Positions 35,744-43,620 of a DNA stretch of 64,000 nucleotides are shown here, piece after piece (position 1 is the stretch's first letter; the number at the start of each line of letters is the position of its first letter). This DNA is from Streptomyces hyderabadensis (GTDB taxonomy: Bacteria; Actinomycetota; Actinomycetes; Streptomycetales; Streptomycetaceae). The notes under the pieces are model-generated. The model worked only from the letters and a program-made list of their open reading frames with translations, was not told the DNA's origin and ran no database searches. The translations under genes were made by a program, and so were the position numbers. The stretch lies in NCBI RefSeq assembly GCF_020404845.1, contig NZ_JAIOJZ010000037.1, positions 1 through 64,000 of the forward strand, given 5' to 3'.

Positions 35744-36939
35744 GCGTACGACGGCGTGAACGTCCCCGGCTCGCCCCGGCAGCCGTCCGACTCGCCCGGC
35801 AGCTTGACCCACAGGTAGGCGTCGATGCGCCCCATGCCGGTGCTGAGGGTCGGCGCGCGGCCGAGCTTGCGGCCGGCCGGGTCGCACCACTGCCCGTCGG
35901 GCGGGGCGCCGTTGCCGTTGCGGCTGGTGTCGATGACGGCGCCGAGGCTCGCCGGGCCGCCGAGCGCGTCGAGGACCGCGCGATCGTAGGCGACCTCGTC
36001 GGCGGTGGTGTGGAAGTTGGAGACGTTGCTGAAGACGCCGTCGGAGGAGTCGGCCGAGGCGGCACCGGCCTGTTTCAGCCAGGCCGCCTGCTCGGCGGGC
36101 GGGTGCCAGCCGGAGTGGCCCGCGTCGTAGTACACCCGGGCGGCCGGGTTGGCGTCCTTCATGACTCGCCCGGCGCGGGCCAGGGAGGCGAAGCGGTCGG
36201 CGCGCTCACCGGCGGACAGGCACGTGGACTGGGCGACCGAGTCGGGCTCCAGCACGACGATCACCTCGCCGGAGCCCAGCCCGGCGGCGAACCGGTCGAT
36301 CCAGGCGTCGTAGGCGTCGAGGCCGGGCGCGCCGCCCTCGGAGTGGCCGCCGCAGTCGCGGTCGGGTATCGCGTACGGCACCAGGACCGGCACCCGGCCC
36401 TGCGCGGCGCCCGCCGAGGTGACGGCGCGGACCCGGGCCGTGATGGCGGCCGGCGAGTGGTCGGTGAACCAGACGGCGGCCGGGCGGCCGGCGATCCGGG
36501 ACGCGATGACGTCCTGGCGCGGGTCGTCGGGGTGGGCGCGGACCCAGTCGAGGACCTGGGACTCGGGGTGCCGGTAGAGCCGGGTGGCGGCCGTCGTGGC
36601 CCGGGGGTCCCGCTCCCCGGAGGTCCGCCGCGGCGAGGGGCTGGGCGTCCGCCTCCGGGGCATCGGGGACGGCGACGCGGAGCGTGACGGCTCCGCCGAC
36701 GGGGACGAGGGCGGGGACGGAGACGGCGAGACGGGCAGGGCGTCCAGCCGCACCGGGCGGGTCACTCGCGGCCCGGCCCGGTCGGCGCCGCCGCCGTCGT
36801 CGCCGAGCGCGGTCAGCAGGCCGGTGACGGTGCCCACCGCGACGACGACGGACGCCGCCGCGACCATCGCGCCACGGCCGGCGGCACGCCTGCGCTCCGC
36901 CCTCCGGGCCGCCCGACGCCGGGCACGAAGGCCTGCCAC
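35725..36939 (-). CDS. GH6 glycoside hydrolase (endoglucanase-like), membrane-anchored form
   Basis: A 404-residue GH6 protein. A short basic N-terminus (MAGLRARRRAARRAERRRAAG) and one hydrophobic helix (VAAASVVVAVGTVTGLLTAL) suggest a membrane anchor, followed by a Ser/Pro-rich linker (about 70-110). The GH6 domain (about 115-404) has YAIPDRDCGGHSEGG with the catalytic acid Asp, VVLEPDSVAQ, and the late segment DAYLWVKLPGESDGCRG with the second acidic site. No cellulose-binding module is present. It probably hydrolyses beta-1,4-glucan at the cell surface; S. coelicolor GH6 proteins are also tied to hyphal-tip glycan, so a developmental role is possible. Confidence 0.9.
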   Translation of the reverse strand: MAGLRARRRAARRAERRRAAGRGAMVAAASVVVAVGTVTGLLTALGDDGGGADRAGPRVTRPVRLDALPVSPSPSPPSSPSAEPSRSASPSPMPRRRTPSPSPRRTSGERDPRATTAATRLYRHPESQVLDWVRAHPDDPRQDVIASRIAGRPAAVWFTDHSPAAITARVRAVTSAGAAQGRVPVLVPYAIPDRDCGGHSEGGAPGLDAYDAWIDRFAAGLGSGEVIVVLEPDSVAQSTCLSAGERADRFASLARAGRVMKDANPAARVYYDAGHSGWHPPAEQAAWLKQAGAASADSSDGVFSNVSNFHTTADEVAYDRAVLDALGGPASLGAVIDTSRNGNGAPPDGQWCDPAGRKLGRAPTLSTGMGRIDAYLWVKLPGESDGCRGEPGTFTPSYAYDLAR

Positions 36940-37041
36940 GTACGGATCCCCCTCCCCCGCGCGGCGGGCTCGTTCCCCCGTTCTGGGGAAGCGTCGGGCC
37001 CGCCGGCCCAGCCGTCAGCCTAAAGCTGCGACGCTGCCGCC

Positions 37042-37737
37042 ATGGCGCACTGCGAGCAAGTCCCGACGGCCGCCTTGACGGTGGACAGCGTCCTGTCCCG
37101 GATGCGCGCCCTCGACGCTTCGCTGCCCGCCCGGGACGGCCTCGCGGTCTTCAACCGCGTCTACCTGGCCGTCACGGAGGCCGTCGACCGGCACATCGAC
37201 GGCGGCCGGTTCGCGGACACCGCCGCCGCTACCGCGCTGGACGTACGGTTCGCGGAGCGCTACCTGGCCGCCGTGGACGCGGCGGAGGAGGACCGCCGTC
37301 CGCCCGCGTGCTGGCGCCCCCTGTTCCAGTTCCGCCGCCATCCCGGGGTACGGCCGCTGCAGTTCGCGCTGGCGGGCATCAACGCGCACATCGGCCACGA
37401 TCTCGCGCTGGCCGTGGTGGACACCTGTCGTACGCTCGGCTGCGAACCGGTCGAGCTGGAGGACGAGTTCGACCGCGTGGGCGATCTCCTCGTCTCGCTG
37501 GAGGAGCGCATCCGCGACGAGCTGATGCCCGGCCCCGACCTCCTCCAGATCGCCGACCCGCTGACCCATTTGCTCGGCTCCTGGAGCCTGGAGCGCGCCC
37601 GCGAGGCCACCTGGGCCGCCGCCCGCGCGCTGTGGGCGCTGCGTCGGCTGCCGGACGTGGCCGGGGAGTTCACCGAACGGCTGGACGCGGCGGTGGGCTT
37701 CGCGGGCCGCATGCTGCTCACTCCGCTGCCGGACTGA
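37042..37737 (+). CDS. DUF5995-family protein
   Basis: A 231-residue soluble, mostly helical protein of the DUF5995 type, of unknown function. Recognisable segments are LAVFNRVYLAVTEAV, DVRFAERYLAAVDA, CWRPLFQFRRHPGVRPLQFALAGINAHIGHDLALAVVDTC (with HIGHDL, a possible metal site) and LGSWSLERAREATWAAA. No signal peptide or membrane helix. It starts about 100 bp from the divergent GH6 gene and precedes the LLM oxidoreductase by 137 bp. The His/Asp-rich HIGHD motif may hint at an iron or cofactor site, but I cannot show it. Confidence 0.8.
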   Translation: MAHCEQVPTAALTVDSVLSRMRALDASLPARDGLAVFNRVYLAVTEAVDRHIDGGRFADTAAATALDVRFAERYLAAVDAAEEDRRPPACWRPLFQFRRHPGVRPLQFALAGINAHIGHDLALAVVDTCRTLGCEPVELEDEFDRVGDLLVSLEERIRDELMPGPDLLQIADPLTHLLGSWSLERAREATWAAARALWALRRLPDVAGEFTERLDAAVGFAGRMLLTPLPD

Positions 37738-37755
37738 TCCGGCCGATTCCCGCCG

Positions 37756-37805
37756 TGCGCACGACCGGTGCGCATGACCGGTGTGCGCCTCCGGAACAGG
37801 CGCAC
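37756..37805. promoter_or_regulatory. 13-bp tandem and 7-bp inverted repeats upstream of LLM oxidoreductase
   Basis: Two adjacent 13-bp copies (TGCGCACGACCGG, 37756-37768; TGCGCATGACCGG, 37769-37781) are followed by GTGCGCC (37783-37789) and its inverted partner GGCGCAC (37799-37805). They lie 70-120 bp before the LLM gene, ahead of a possible -10 TACGTT near 37815, and look like a regulator array. Confidence 0.5.
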
Positions 37806-37874
37806 GTTCGTTGTACGTTGAAACCGGCTGGCCCTCGGGCAACATCGCACCCCGACTGCGAAGGAGCACCCGGC

Positions 37875-38807
37875 ATGACGACCCCACTCGGACTCGGTCT
37901 CCCCCAGATGCGGCAGTACGACATCGGCAAGGACGTCCCCGACGTGGCGCGCGCGGCGGAACGGACGGGCTACGAGAGCCTGTGGGTGTTCGAGCGCGCC
38001 CTGTTCCCCGAGCCCGCGACCCAGGGCCTGTACGGCGTCGAGGGCCTGCCCTGGCCGGACACCTACCGGAGCGTGGCGGAGCCGCTGGTCACCCTCGCCC
38101 TCGCCGCCGCGGCCACCGAGCGGGCCCGGCTGGGCACGAGCGTGCTGGTCGCCCCGCTGCACGTGCCCTTCCAGCTCGCCAAGACGCTGGCCTCGCTGGA
38201 CGCGGCGAGCGGCGGCCGGGTGGTGGCGGGCTTCGGCACCGGCTGGTCGCACGACGAGTACGCGGCGGCGTCCGTACGGCCGTTCGCCGAGCGCGGCGCC
38301 GCCCTGGACGAGCTGATCGGGGTGTGCCGGGCGGTGTGGGGTCCGGACCCGGTGGTGTACGACGGCGAGGTCACGAAGATCGCGTCCGCCGTGGTCGGCC
38401 CCAAGCCCGCCCGGCCGATCCCGATCCTGCTGGCGGCGGGCGACAGCGGCCGGGCCCGGCGCCGGCTGGTCGACCACGCCGACGGCTGGCTGCCCACCGG
38501 CATGGGCGCCGAGACCGTCGCCGAGCAGTGGCGGCAACTGCGGGAGCTGGCCGCCGAGCGGGGCCGCACGGAGCCGATCCGGACGGTGCTGCGGGTCAAC
38601 GCCCGCTACAGCGCGAAGAACTACGAGGGTCCCGGCCGCCGCCCCTTCCAGGGCGGCGTCGACCAGATCGTCGAGGACCTGGCCGCGCACGCCGAGATCG
38701 GCCTGGACGAGATCCTCATCGACGTGCAGGGCACCACGCGCGACGCCGAGGAGCTCAAGGACGTCGCCGCCCTGGTCTACGAGAAGGCGAGGGCGGCCGG
38801 GGTCTAG
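37875..38807 (+). CDS. LLM-class F420-dependent oxidoreductase
   Basis: A 310-residue TIM-barrel flavin-type oxidoreductase of the luciferase-like monooxygenase class. MTTPLGLGLPQMRQYDIGKDVPDVARAAERTGYESLWVFE, GTSVLVAPLHVPFQLAKTLASLDAASGGRVVAGFGTGWSHDEYAA and KPARPIPILLAAGDSGRARRRLVDHADGWLP are hallmark segments. In Actinobacteria most members of this group use coenzyme F420 rather than FMN; the substrate is unknown. AAGGAG eight bases before the ATG fixes the start. It stands alone, convergent with the amine oxidase gene. Confidence 0.9.
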   Translation: MTTPLGLGLPQMRQYDIGKDVPDVARAAERTGYESLWVFERALFPEPATQGLYGVEGLPWPDTYRSVAEPLVTLALAAAATERARLGTSVLVAPLHVPFQLAKTLASLDAASGGRVVAGFGTGWSHDEYAAASVRPFAERGAALDELIGVCRAVWGPDPVVYDGEVTKIASAVVGPKPARPIPILLAAGDSGRARRRLVDHADGWLPTGMGAETVAEQWRQLRELAAERGRTEPIRTVLRVNARYSAKNYEGPGRRPFQGGVDQIVEDLAAHAEIGLDEILIDVQGTTRDAEELKDVAALVYEKARAAGV

Positions 38808-38827
38808 GCCCCCGGCCGGAGGCGCCC

Positions 38828-40525
38828 CTAATCCTCGGGGAGTTCCACCGGCGCGATCTCCTCGTACAGGTCGCCCGGGCCGGGGTTGGTCGGGTCGGTT
38901 TCGCCGCCGAGGTGGTGCATGACCCCCCAGACCGCGTTCAGCGCGGTCTGGACGGCGCCCTCGGCCCAGCCCGCCGTCCAGGAGATGTCGTCGCCGGCGA
39001 GGAAGATGCCCCGCTTGTCCTCGGGCAGCTCCTCCTGCATGAAGTGGGTGAACAGGCGCCGCTGGTAGCGGTAGTGGCCGGGCAGGTTGGCCTTGAACGC
39101 GCCCATGAAGTACGGCTCGTTCTCCCAGGAGACGGTCACCGGGTTGCCGATGATGTGCTTCCTGATGTCGACCTTCGGGTAGATCTCGCCGAGTGACTTC
39201 AGCATGACCTCCATCCGCTCGTTCGCGGACAGCGGCAGCCACTTCAGGCTGTCGTCGCACCAGGTGTAGGAGAGGCAGATGACGGCGGGCTTGTCCGGGC
39301 CGTCGTCGAGCAGGTAGGTGCCGCGGGTCATGCGGTCGGTGAGCGTCATCGACATGACGTCCCGGCCGGTGTCCTCGTCCTTGTCCAGCCAGAAGGGCCG
39401 GTCGACGGGCACGAAGAGCTTGGAGCTCTCCATGTAGTGGGTCCGCTCGATCGCGGTCCAGTGGTCGATCGGGAAGAGTGAGTCGTCGCAGGCGATCTTG
39501 GAGAGCAGCATCCAGGACTGGGCGGTGAAGATCGCCGCCCGGTACGTACGGATGTCGCCGTCGGCGTCGGTCACGGTGATGCGGTTGCCCGCGGTGCGGT
39601 TGAGCCGGGTCACGGCCGGGCGGGGGTCGCCGTCCACATGGAGGGACTTCAGCGAGGTGCCGTGCGGCCAGTGGACGATCTTCTCCGGCTCGCGCTCCCA
39701 GAGCCTGAGCGGCAGTTGCTGGGAACCGCCGACGATGCCGCGGTGGTGGTCGTCGGCCTCGGTGTAGACGACGCGGAGGATCTCCAGGATGGAGTTGGGG
39801 AAGTCGGTGTCCCAGCCGCCGGTGCCGAAGCCGACCTGGCCGAAGATCTCGCGGTGCCGGAAGGACTTGAAGGCCTCGGAGTCGCACAGGAAGCCGTAGA
39901 AGGTCTGGTTGTCGAGCTTCTCGACCAGCTTCGCCCAGATCTCGCGGATGCGGGGCACGTCACGCTCGCGCAGGGCGCGGTTCATGTCTGTGAAGTCGGC
40001 GCCGTCCTCCAGGCACTTCGCCCAGGCCTCGGCCACGTCCCGGTAGACCTGCGGCAGGTCGTCGAGCGTCTCGGCGTAGTGCGACTCGCCCTTGAGGTCG
40101 ACGACGGTCGAGGGGGTCGCTTCGGCCAGCGGGTTGGGAAAGGCCCTGGTCTCCAGGCCCACCAGGTCGATGTAGTGCTGCAGGGCGGTGGAGGACGGCG
40201 GGAAGCGCATCGCGCCCATCTCGGCGGTCAGCGAGGGGTCGCAGCCGTCGAAGCCGACGGTGCGCAGGCGGCCGCCGATCCGGTCGGCCTCGTAGACGAC
40301 GGGCTTGAGACCCATCTTCATCAGCTCGTAGGCGGCCACGATGCCGGACAGGCCGCCGCCGATGACGGCGACCTCGGTGCCGTGCTCGGTGGCGGGTATC
40401 TGGCCGAGGCCGGCGGGGTGGGCGAGGAAGTCGTCGTACGCGTACGGGAAGTCCGGCCCGAACATGGTGATCGGCGGCTGCTGCTCGTCTGCGTGCTCGA
40501 TCGCGTTGGGCACGGTGGACGTCAT
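38828..40525 (-). CDS. FAD-dependent amine / L-amino-acid oxidase
   Basis: A 565-residue flavoprotein of the monoamine-oxidase fold. The FAD-binding Rossmann motif VAVIGGGLSGIVAAYELMKMGLKPVVYEADRIGGRLRTV is at about 52-90; MGAMRFPPSSTALQHYIDLVGLETRAF is the conserved second motif; the C-terminal FAD contact IFLAGDDISWTAGWAEGAVQTALNAVW is at about 515-545. The whole pattern resembles L-amino-acid oxidases and tryptophan/phenylalanine 2-monooxygenases. No signal peptide is seen. It lies 56 bp downstream of a nitrilase-family gene; a monooxygenase giving an amide plus an amidase would convert an amino acid to the shortened acid. The substrate cannot be fixed from sequence. Confidence 0.88.
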   Translation of the reverse strand: MTSTVPNAIEHADEQQPPITMFGPDFPYAYDDFLAHPAGLGQIPATEHGTEVAVIGGGLSGIVAAYELMKMGLKPVVYEADRIGGRLRTVGFDGCDPSLTAEMGAMRFPPSSTALQHYIDLVGLETRAFPNPLAEATPSTVVDLKGESHYAETLDDLPQVYRDVAEAWAKCLEDGADFTDMNRALRERDVPRIREIWAKLVEKLDNQTFYGFLCDSEAFKSFRHREIFGQVGFGTGGWDTDFPNSILEILRVVYTEADDHHRGIVGGSQQLPLRLWEREPEKIVHWPHGTSLKSLHVDGDPRPAVTRLNRTAGNRITVTDADGDIRTYRAAIFTAQSWMLLSKIACDDSLFPIDHWTAIERTHYMESSKLFVPVDRPFWLDKDEDTGRDVMSMTLTDRMTRGTYLLDDGPDKPAVICLSYTWCDDSLKWLPLSANERMEVMLKSLGEIYPKVDIRKHIIGNPVTVSWENEPYFMGAFKANLPGHYRYQRRLFTHFMQEELPEDKRGIFLAGDDISWTAGWAEGAVQTALNAVWGVMHHLGGETDPTNPGPGDLYEEIAPVELPED

Positions 40526-40581
40526 GGGGTACGGGCTCCTTGCACGGGTGGAACGGAGGTCGGGACGCGCGGTCGGGGGGC

Positions 40582-41370
40582 TCAGGCGAGGGCGCCGTAC
40601 AGCCCGGGGCGGCGGTCCCGCAGGTACGGGTTGGCCTCGCGCGAGGCGGCCAGGAAGGCCGGGTCGACGTCGGCGAGGACCAGCTCCTCGGCGTGTCCCG
40701 CCCGGGCGCGGGCGACGCCGTCGGGCCCGGCGAGGGTGGACAGGCCGACGAACTCGAACTCGCCCTCGTGGCCGACGCGGTTGACGTACGCCAGGTACAT
40801 CTGGTTCTCGAAGGCCCGCACCGGCACGACCGACTCGGCGACGAACTGGAACGGGTGCATCTGCGCGGTCGGGACGAGCAGCAGGTCGGTGCCGGCCAGG
40901 GCGTGGGCGCGGACGTTCTCCGGGAACTCCACGTCGTAGCAGATCATCAGGCCGACGGTGACGCCGTTCAGCTCGGCCTGGACGACGGGCCGCTCCCCCG
41001 GCGTGAAGTGGTCGCGTTCGAAGCAGCCGAAGAGGTGGGTCTTGCGGTAGCCGGCCAGGCGGGTGCCGTCGGCGGAGATCAGCTGCACGGAGTTGAACAC
41101 CCGCTCGCCCGCCCGCTCCGGGTAGCCGTAGGCGATGGCGAGTCCGTGGCGCCCGGTGATCTCGGCCACCGCGTCGGCCGAGTCGCCGTCGGCGGGCTCG
41201 GCGAGGACGCCGATCTCGTCGCCGACGGCGTATCCGGTCAGGAACAGCTCGGAGGTGACGAGCAGCGCGGCACCCGCGGCGGCGGCGCGGCCCGCGGCCT
41301 CGTCGAGGACCTTGAGGTTCTCGGCGGTGCAACCGGGGCGGCCGGAGCTCTGGAGCAGGGCGGTGCGCAT
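40582..41370 (-). CDS. Carbon-nitrogen hydrolase (nitrilase superfamily, amidase type)
   Basis: A 262-residue nitrilase-fold hydrolase. The catalytic triad is intact: Glu41 in LLVTSELFLTGY, Lys110 in LAGYRKTHLFG and Cys144 in LMICYDVEFPE. Length and loop pattern fit aliphatic amidase/N-carbamoyl or omega-amidase branches. It is first in the unit with the FAD oxidase, so a likely role is hydrolysing an amide made by that enzyme. Phased CGTTGCG boxes lie 82-141 bp upstream of its ATG. Confidence 0.92.
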   Translation of the reverse strand: MRTALLQSSGRPGCTAENLKVLDEAAGRAAAAGAALLVTSELFLTGYAVGDEIGVLAEPADGDSADAVAEITGRHGLAIAYGYPERAGERVFNSVQLISADGTRLAGYRKTHLFGCFERDHFTPGERPVVQAELNGVTVGLMICYDVEFPENVRAHALAGTDLLLVPTAQMHPFQFVAESVVPVRAFENQMYLAYVNRVGHEGEFEFVGLSTLAGPDGVARARAGHAEELVLADVDPAFLAASREANPYLRDRRPGLYGALA

Positions 41371-41451
41371 GCGTGTTCCTCACCGGAGGGAAGGGGGTCG
41401 GAGGGCCAGATAGACGGTACGGTCGGCGGACTCGGCCGGACAAGACGGACC

Positions 41452-41511
41452 TGTTGCGCGCCGGTGAGCGGATCGTTGCGTGCGCCCGGCACCCCACGGC
41501 GATTCGTTGCG
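41452..41511. promoter_or_regulatory. Three phased CGTTGCG boxes upstream of nitrilase-oxidase unit
   Basis: TGTTGCG (41452-41458), CGTTGCG (41474-41480) and CGTTGCG (41505-41511), all in the same orientation and 22 and 31 bp apart, close to two and three DNA turns. In the direction of transcription they read CGCAACG. The same boxes occur before the APC permease gene; an Lrp-type regulator is encoded between the two arrays. Confidence 0.6.
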
Positions 41512-41791
41512 CGCTCCCCCCGAGTCCCGGCGTGCCCTCCCCTTCTGCGCCGCCCTGCTGCTCACCGCCACCACGGGCGCGGCCGTCGTCTCCGGCCCGC
41601 GCGGCAGCCCGCACGACGGACCGCCCCGGCGGGAGGCCGCCGCGCTCACCGGCACCGCCCGGCCGTACCGGTCGGCCGGGGACGACGGCAGCTCCGCCCT
41701 CGCGGACCGGCACGACCTGCTCGGCCACCGCTGGGAGGTCAGGAGGGAGACCGGCGGCCTCGGCGGCGCGCCCTCGCGGCCGCGGCCGTAG
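41480..41791 (+). CDS. Possible small exported or membrane-anchored hypothetical protein
   Basis: A 103-residue frame beginning with GTG inside the CGTTGCG region. One hydrophobic segment (ALPFCAALLLTATTGAAVV) follows a basic start, so it could be a signal anchor; the rest is polar. It has no clear ribosome site, and its end overlaps the convergent MFS gene by 53 bp. It may be a spurious frame over the promoter of the nitrilase gene; no homologue recognised. Confidence 0.3.
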   Translation: MRPAPHGDSLRAPPESRRALPFCAALLLTATTGAAVVSGPRGSPHDGPPRREAAALTGTARPYRSAGDDGSSALADRHDLLGHRWEVRRETGGLGGAPSRPRP

Positions 41792-43004
41792 TCCGGACGG
41801 CACCGGCCAGCAGTAGCGCCGTCAGGACGTACGGCACCGCCGACAGGGCGAAGGCGGTGCCGTGGCCCCACGCCGTGGCCGCCGCCGCGTAGGCACCGTA
41901 GGTGGCGAGGTTGCCCAGCTCGGTGCCGAGGCCCGCGACCGAGGTCAGGGTGGCCCGCCCGGTGTCGTCGATGCGCTGCTGGAGACGGGCGTCGGCCAGC
42001 ACGGTCGCCAGCTGGAAGCCGCCGAAGGCGAGCGCGACCAGGAGCAGGGCGGCCGGTGTGCCGGCCAGGCCGCCCACGGCCAGGGCGAGCGCGGAGGCGG
42101 TGAGCAGGGCGGCGAACCCGTCGGTGGTCAGGCGCTCCGCCGCACCGGCCAGCAGACTGCCCGCCGTGGCCCCGGCCCAGATCACCAGCAGCAGCCAGGG
42201 CACGGTCTGGGGTGCCACGCCGGTGTCGCTCGCCAGCAGCGGGGTGTACTCGTCGAGGGCGCCCCACACCGAGGTCACGGCCGGTACGAGGAGCAGCGCG
42301 CCGCGCACGGACCGGTCGGCGCGGGCGTCGGCGAGTCCCGCGCGCAGGGTCGCCGACCAGCGCTCGCCGTCGCCGGAGGGCGTGCGGTGCTCGGGGAACC
42401 GGGTCGCGATCAGCGCCCCGGCCAGACAGGCCAGCACGCTCGCCGCGCCCACCGCGTCGTAGCCGCCCCAGGCGAAGACCGGACCGGCCAGGCCCATGGC
42501 GGACATGGTCCCGGCGATGCCGATCGCCCGGGCCCGGCCCATGACGCGGGCGTAGCGGCCGGCCGCACCGGCCCGGTCCAGTTCGTCGTAGACCAGCGCC
42601 TCCAGCGCCCCCGAGCCGAGCGCGCCGCCGGCGCCCCACAGCACGAAGCCGAGCGCGAAGGCGCCGTAGGACGGCAGGAGCACCCACAGGGCGAAGCCCG
42701 CGGCGGTCAGCAGCGGGCCGAGGATCAGCAGCAGCCGCCGGGAGACGGCGTCGGCCCAGGCACCGGAAGGCACCTCCAGCAGCACGCCGGTCAGCGACCA
42801 CAGGGCGAACAGCGAGGCCGTCTGCCAGACGGACAGACCGGTGTCGGCGAACAGCAGCGCGTACACCGGGTAGAGCAGGACGAACTCGTCGCAGAACGCG
42901 GAGGCGTACAGCGTGCGCACGAGCCGGCGGACACCGGCGGGCGCGGCGGCGGCACGCTCGCGCGCGAGCGACGGCGAGGGTGAGGGTGAGGGTGAGACGG
43001 TCAT
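41739..43004 (-). CDS. MFS transporter with N-terminal Ser-Pro repeats
   Basis: A 421-residue MFS protein. The N-terminus MTVSPSPSPSPSLARE is a repeat coded by a GGGTGA-type hexamer run (about 42975-43000). About twelve hydrophobic helices follow; LYASAFCDEFVLLYPVYALLFADTGLSVWQTASLFALWSLTGVLLEVPSGAWADAVSRR is typical of exporter-type MFS. It may export metabolites or drugs. ATG 43004 has GGAAGG close upstream. It lies between the nitrilase-oxidase unit and the lrp gene, on the same strand. Confidence 0.88.
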   Translation of the reverse strand: MTVSPSPSPSPSLARERAAAAPAGVRRLVRTLYASAFCDEFVLLYPVYALLFADTGLSVWQTASLFALWSLTGVLLEVPSGAWADAVSRRLLLILGPLLTAAGFALWVLLPSYGAFALGFVLWGAGGALGSGALEALVYDELDRAGAAGRYARVMGRARAIGIAGTMSAMGLAGPVFAWGGYDAVGAASVLACLAGALIATRFPEHRTPSGDGERWSATLRAGLADARADRSVRGALLLVPAVTSVWGALDEYTPLLASDTGVAPQTVPWLLLVIWAGATAGSLLAGAAERLTTDGFAALLTASALALAVGGLAGTPAALLLVALAFGGFQLATVLADARLQQRIDDTGRATLTSVAGLGTELGNLATYGAYAAAATAWGHGTAFALSAVPYVLTALLLAGAVRTTAAAARARRRGRRSPS

Positions 43005-43152
43005 GAGGCCTTCCCGAGGGGGCGGATCGGACACCGGAGGTACGGCGTCCGGGGCGGCCCTCGGGAGGCGGCGCCACGGGTGACGCGGGTGGATCAATGT
43101 CGTCGGCTCATGGCACCGATGCTAGACGCCGGCCGGCCTCCTGCCCACCGGG

Positions 43153-43605
43153 TTATGCGGGCGAGCCCGACGAGAAGCGCCGCAGCAGCGGCGAGAGCAC
43201 CAGCACGGACTTGGTGCGCTCCACGAACGGCTCCCCGGCGATCCGCTCCAGCACCCGCTCGAAGTGCCGCATGTCGGAGGCGAAGACCTGGGCGACCGCG
43301 TCCGCGTCCCCGGTGACGGTGGACGCGGCCACGACCTCCTGGTAGCGCTCCAGGCCGCGCTGGATGGTCTCGGGCGAGGTGTTGCGGCGGCAGAAGATCT
43401 CGACGAAGCCCTCGGTCTCCCAGCCGAGCGCGGCGGGGTCGACCCGGACCGTGAAGCCGGTGATGGCTCCGGTGGCGCGCAGCCGGTCCACGCGCCGTTT
43501 CACGGCGGGCGCGGAGAGGCCGACCGACTGCCCGATGTCCGCGTAGGAGCGGCGGGCGTCCTCGGCGAGGGCGTGCACGATGCGTTCGTCGAGATCGTTC
43601 AGCAC
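43153..43605 (-). CDS. Lrp/AsnC-family transcriptional regulator
   Basis: A 150-residue Lrp-type regulator: HTH at about 1-60 (LNDLDERIVHALAEDARRSYADIGQSVGLSAPAVKRRVDRLRATGAITGF) and RAM domain at 65-140 (VRVDPAALGWETEGFVEIFCRRNTSPETI, VTGDADAVAQVFASDMRHFERVLERI). It follows the APC permease gene by 15 bp, so both are on one transcript. It is the natural candidate to bind the CGTTGCG arrays before the permease and nitrilase genes, giving feedback by the imported amino acid. Confidence 0.93.
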   Translation of the reverse strand: MLNDLDERIVHALAEDARRSYADIGQSVGLSAPAVKRRVDRLRATGAITGFTVRVDPAALGWETEGFVEIFCRRNTSPETIQRGLERYQEVVAASTVTGDADAVAQVFASDMRHFERVLERIAGEPFVERTKSVLVLSPLLRRFSSGSPA

Positions 43606-43620
43606 TGCGGGTCGTTCACT

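Noticed and set aside
36584-37078. Plus-strand frame opposite the start of the GH6 gene
   Set aside because: Antisense to the GH6 anchor and linker; Arg-rich and without family match.
42975-43000. GGGTGA hexamer run
   Set aside because: It codes the Ser-Pro repeat at the N-terminus of the MFS gene and needs no other explanation; kept only as a remark in that gene.
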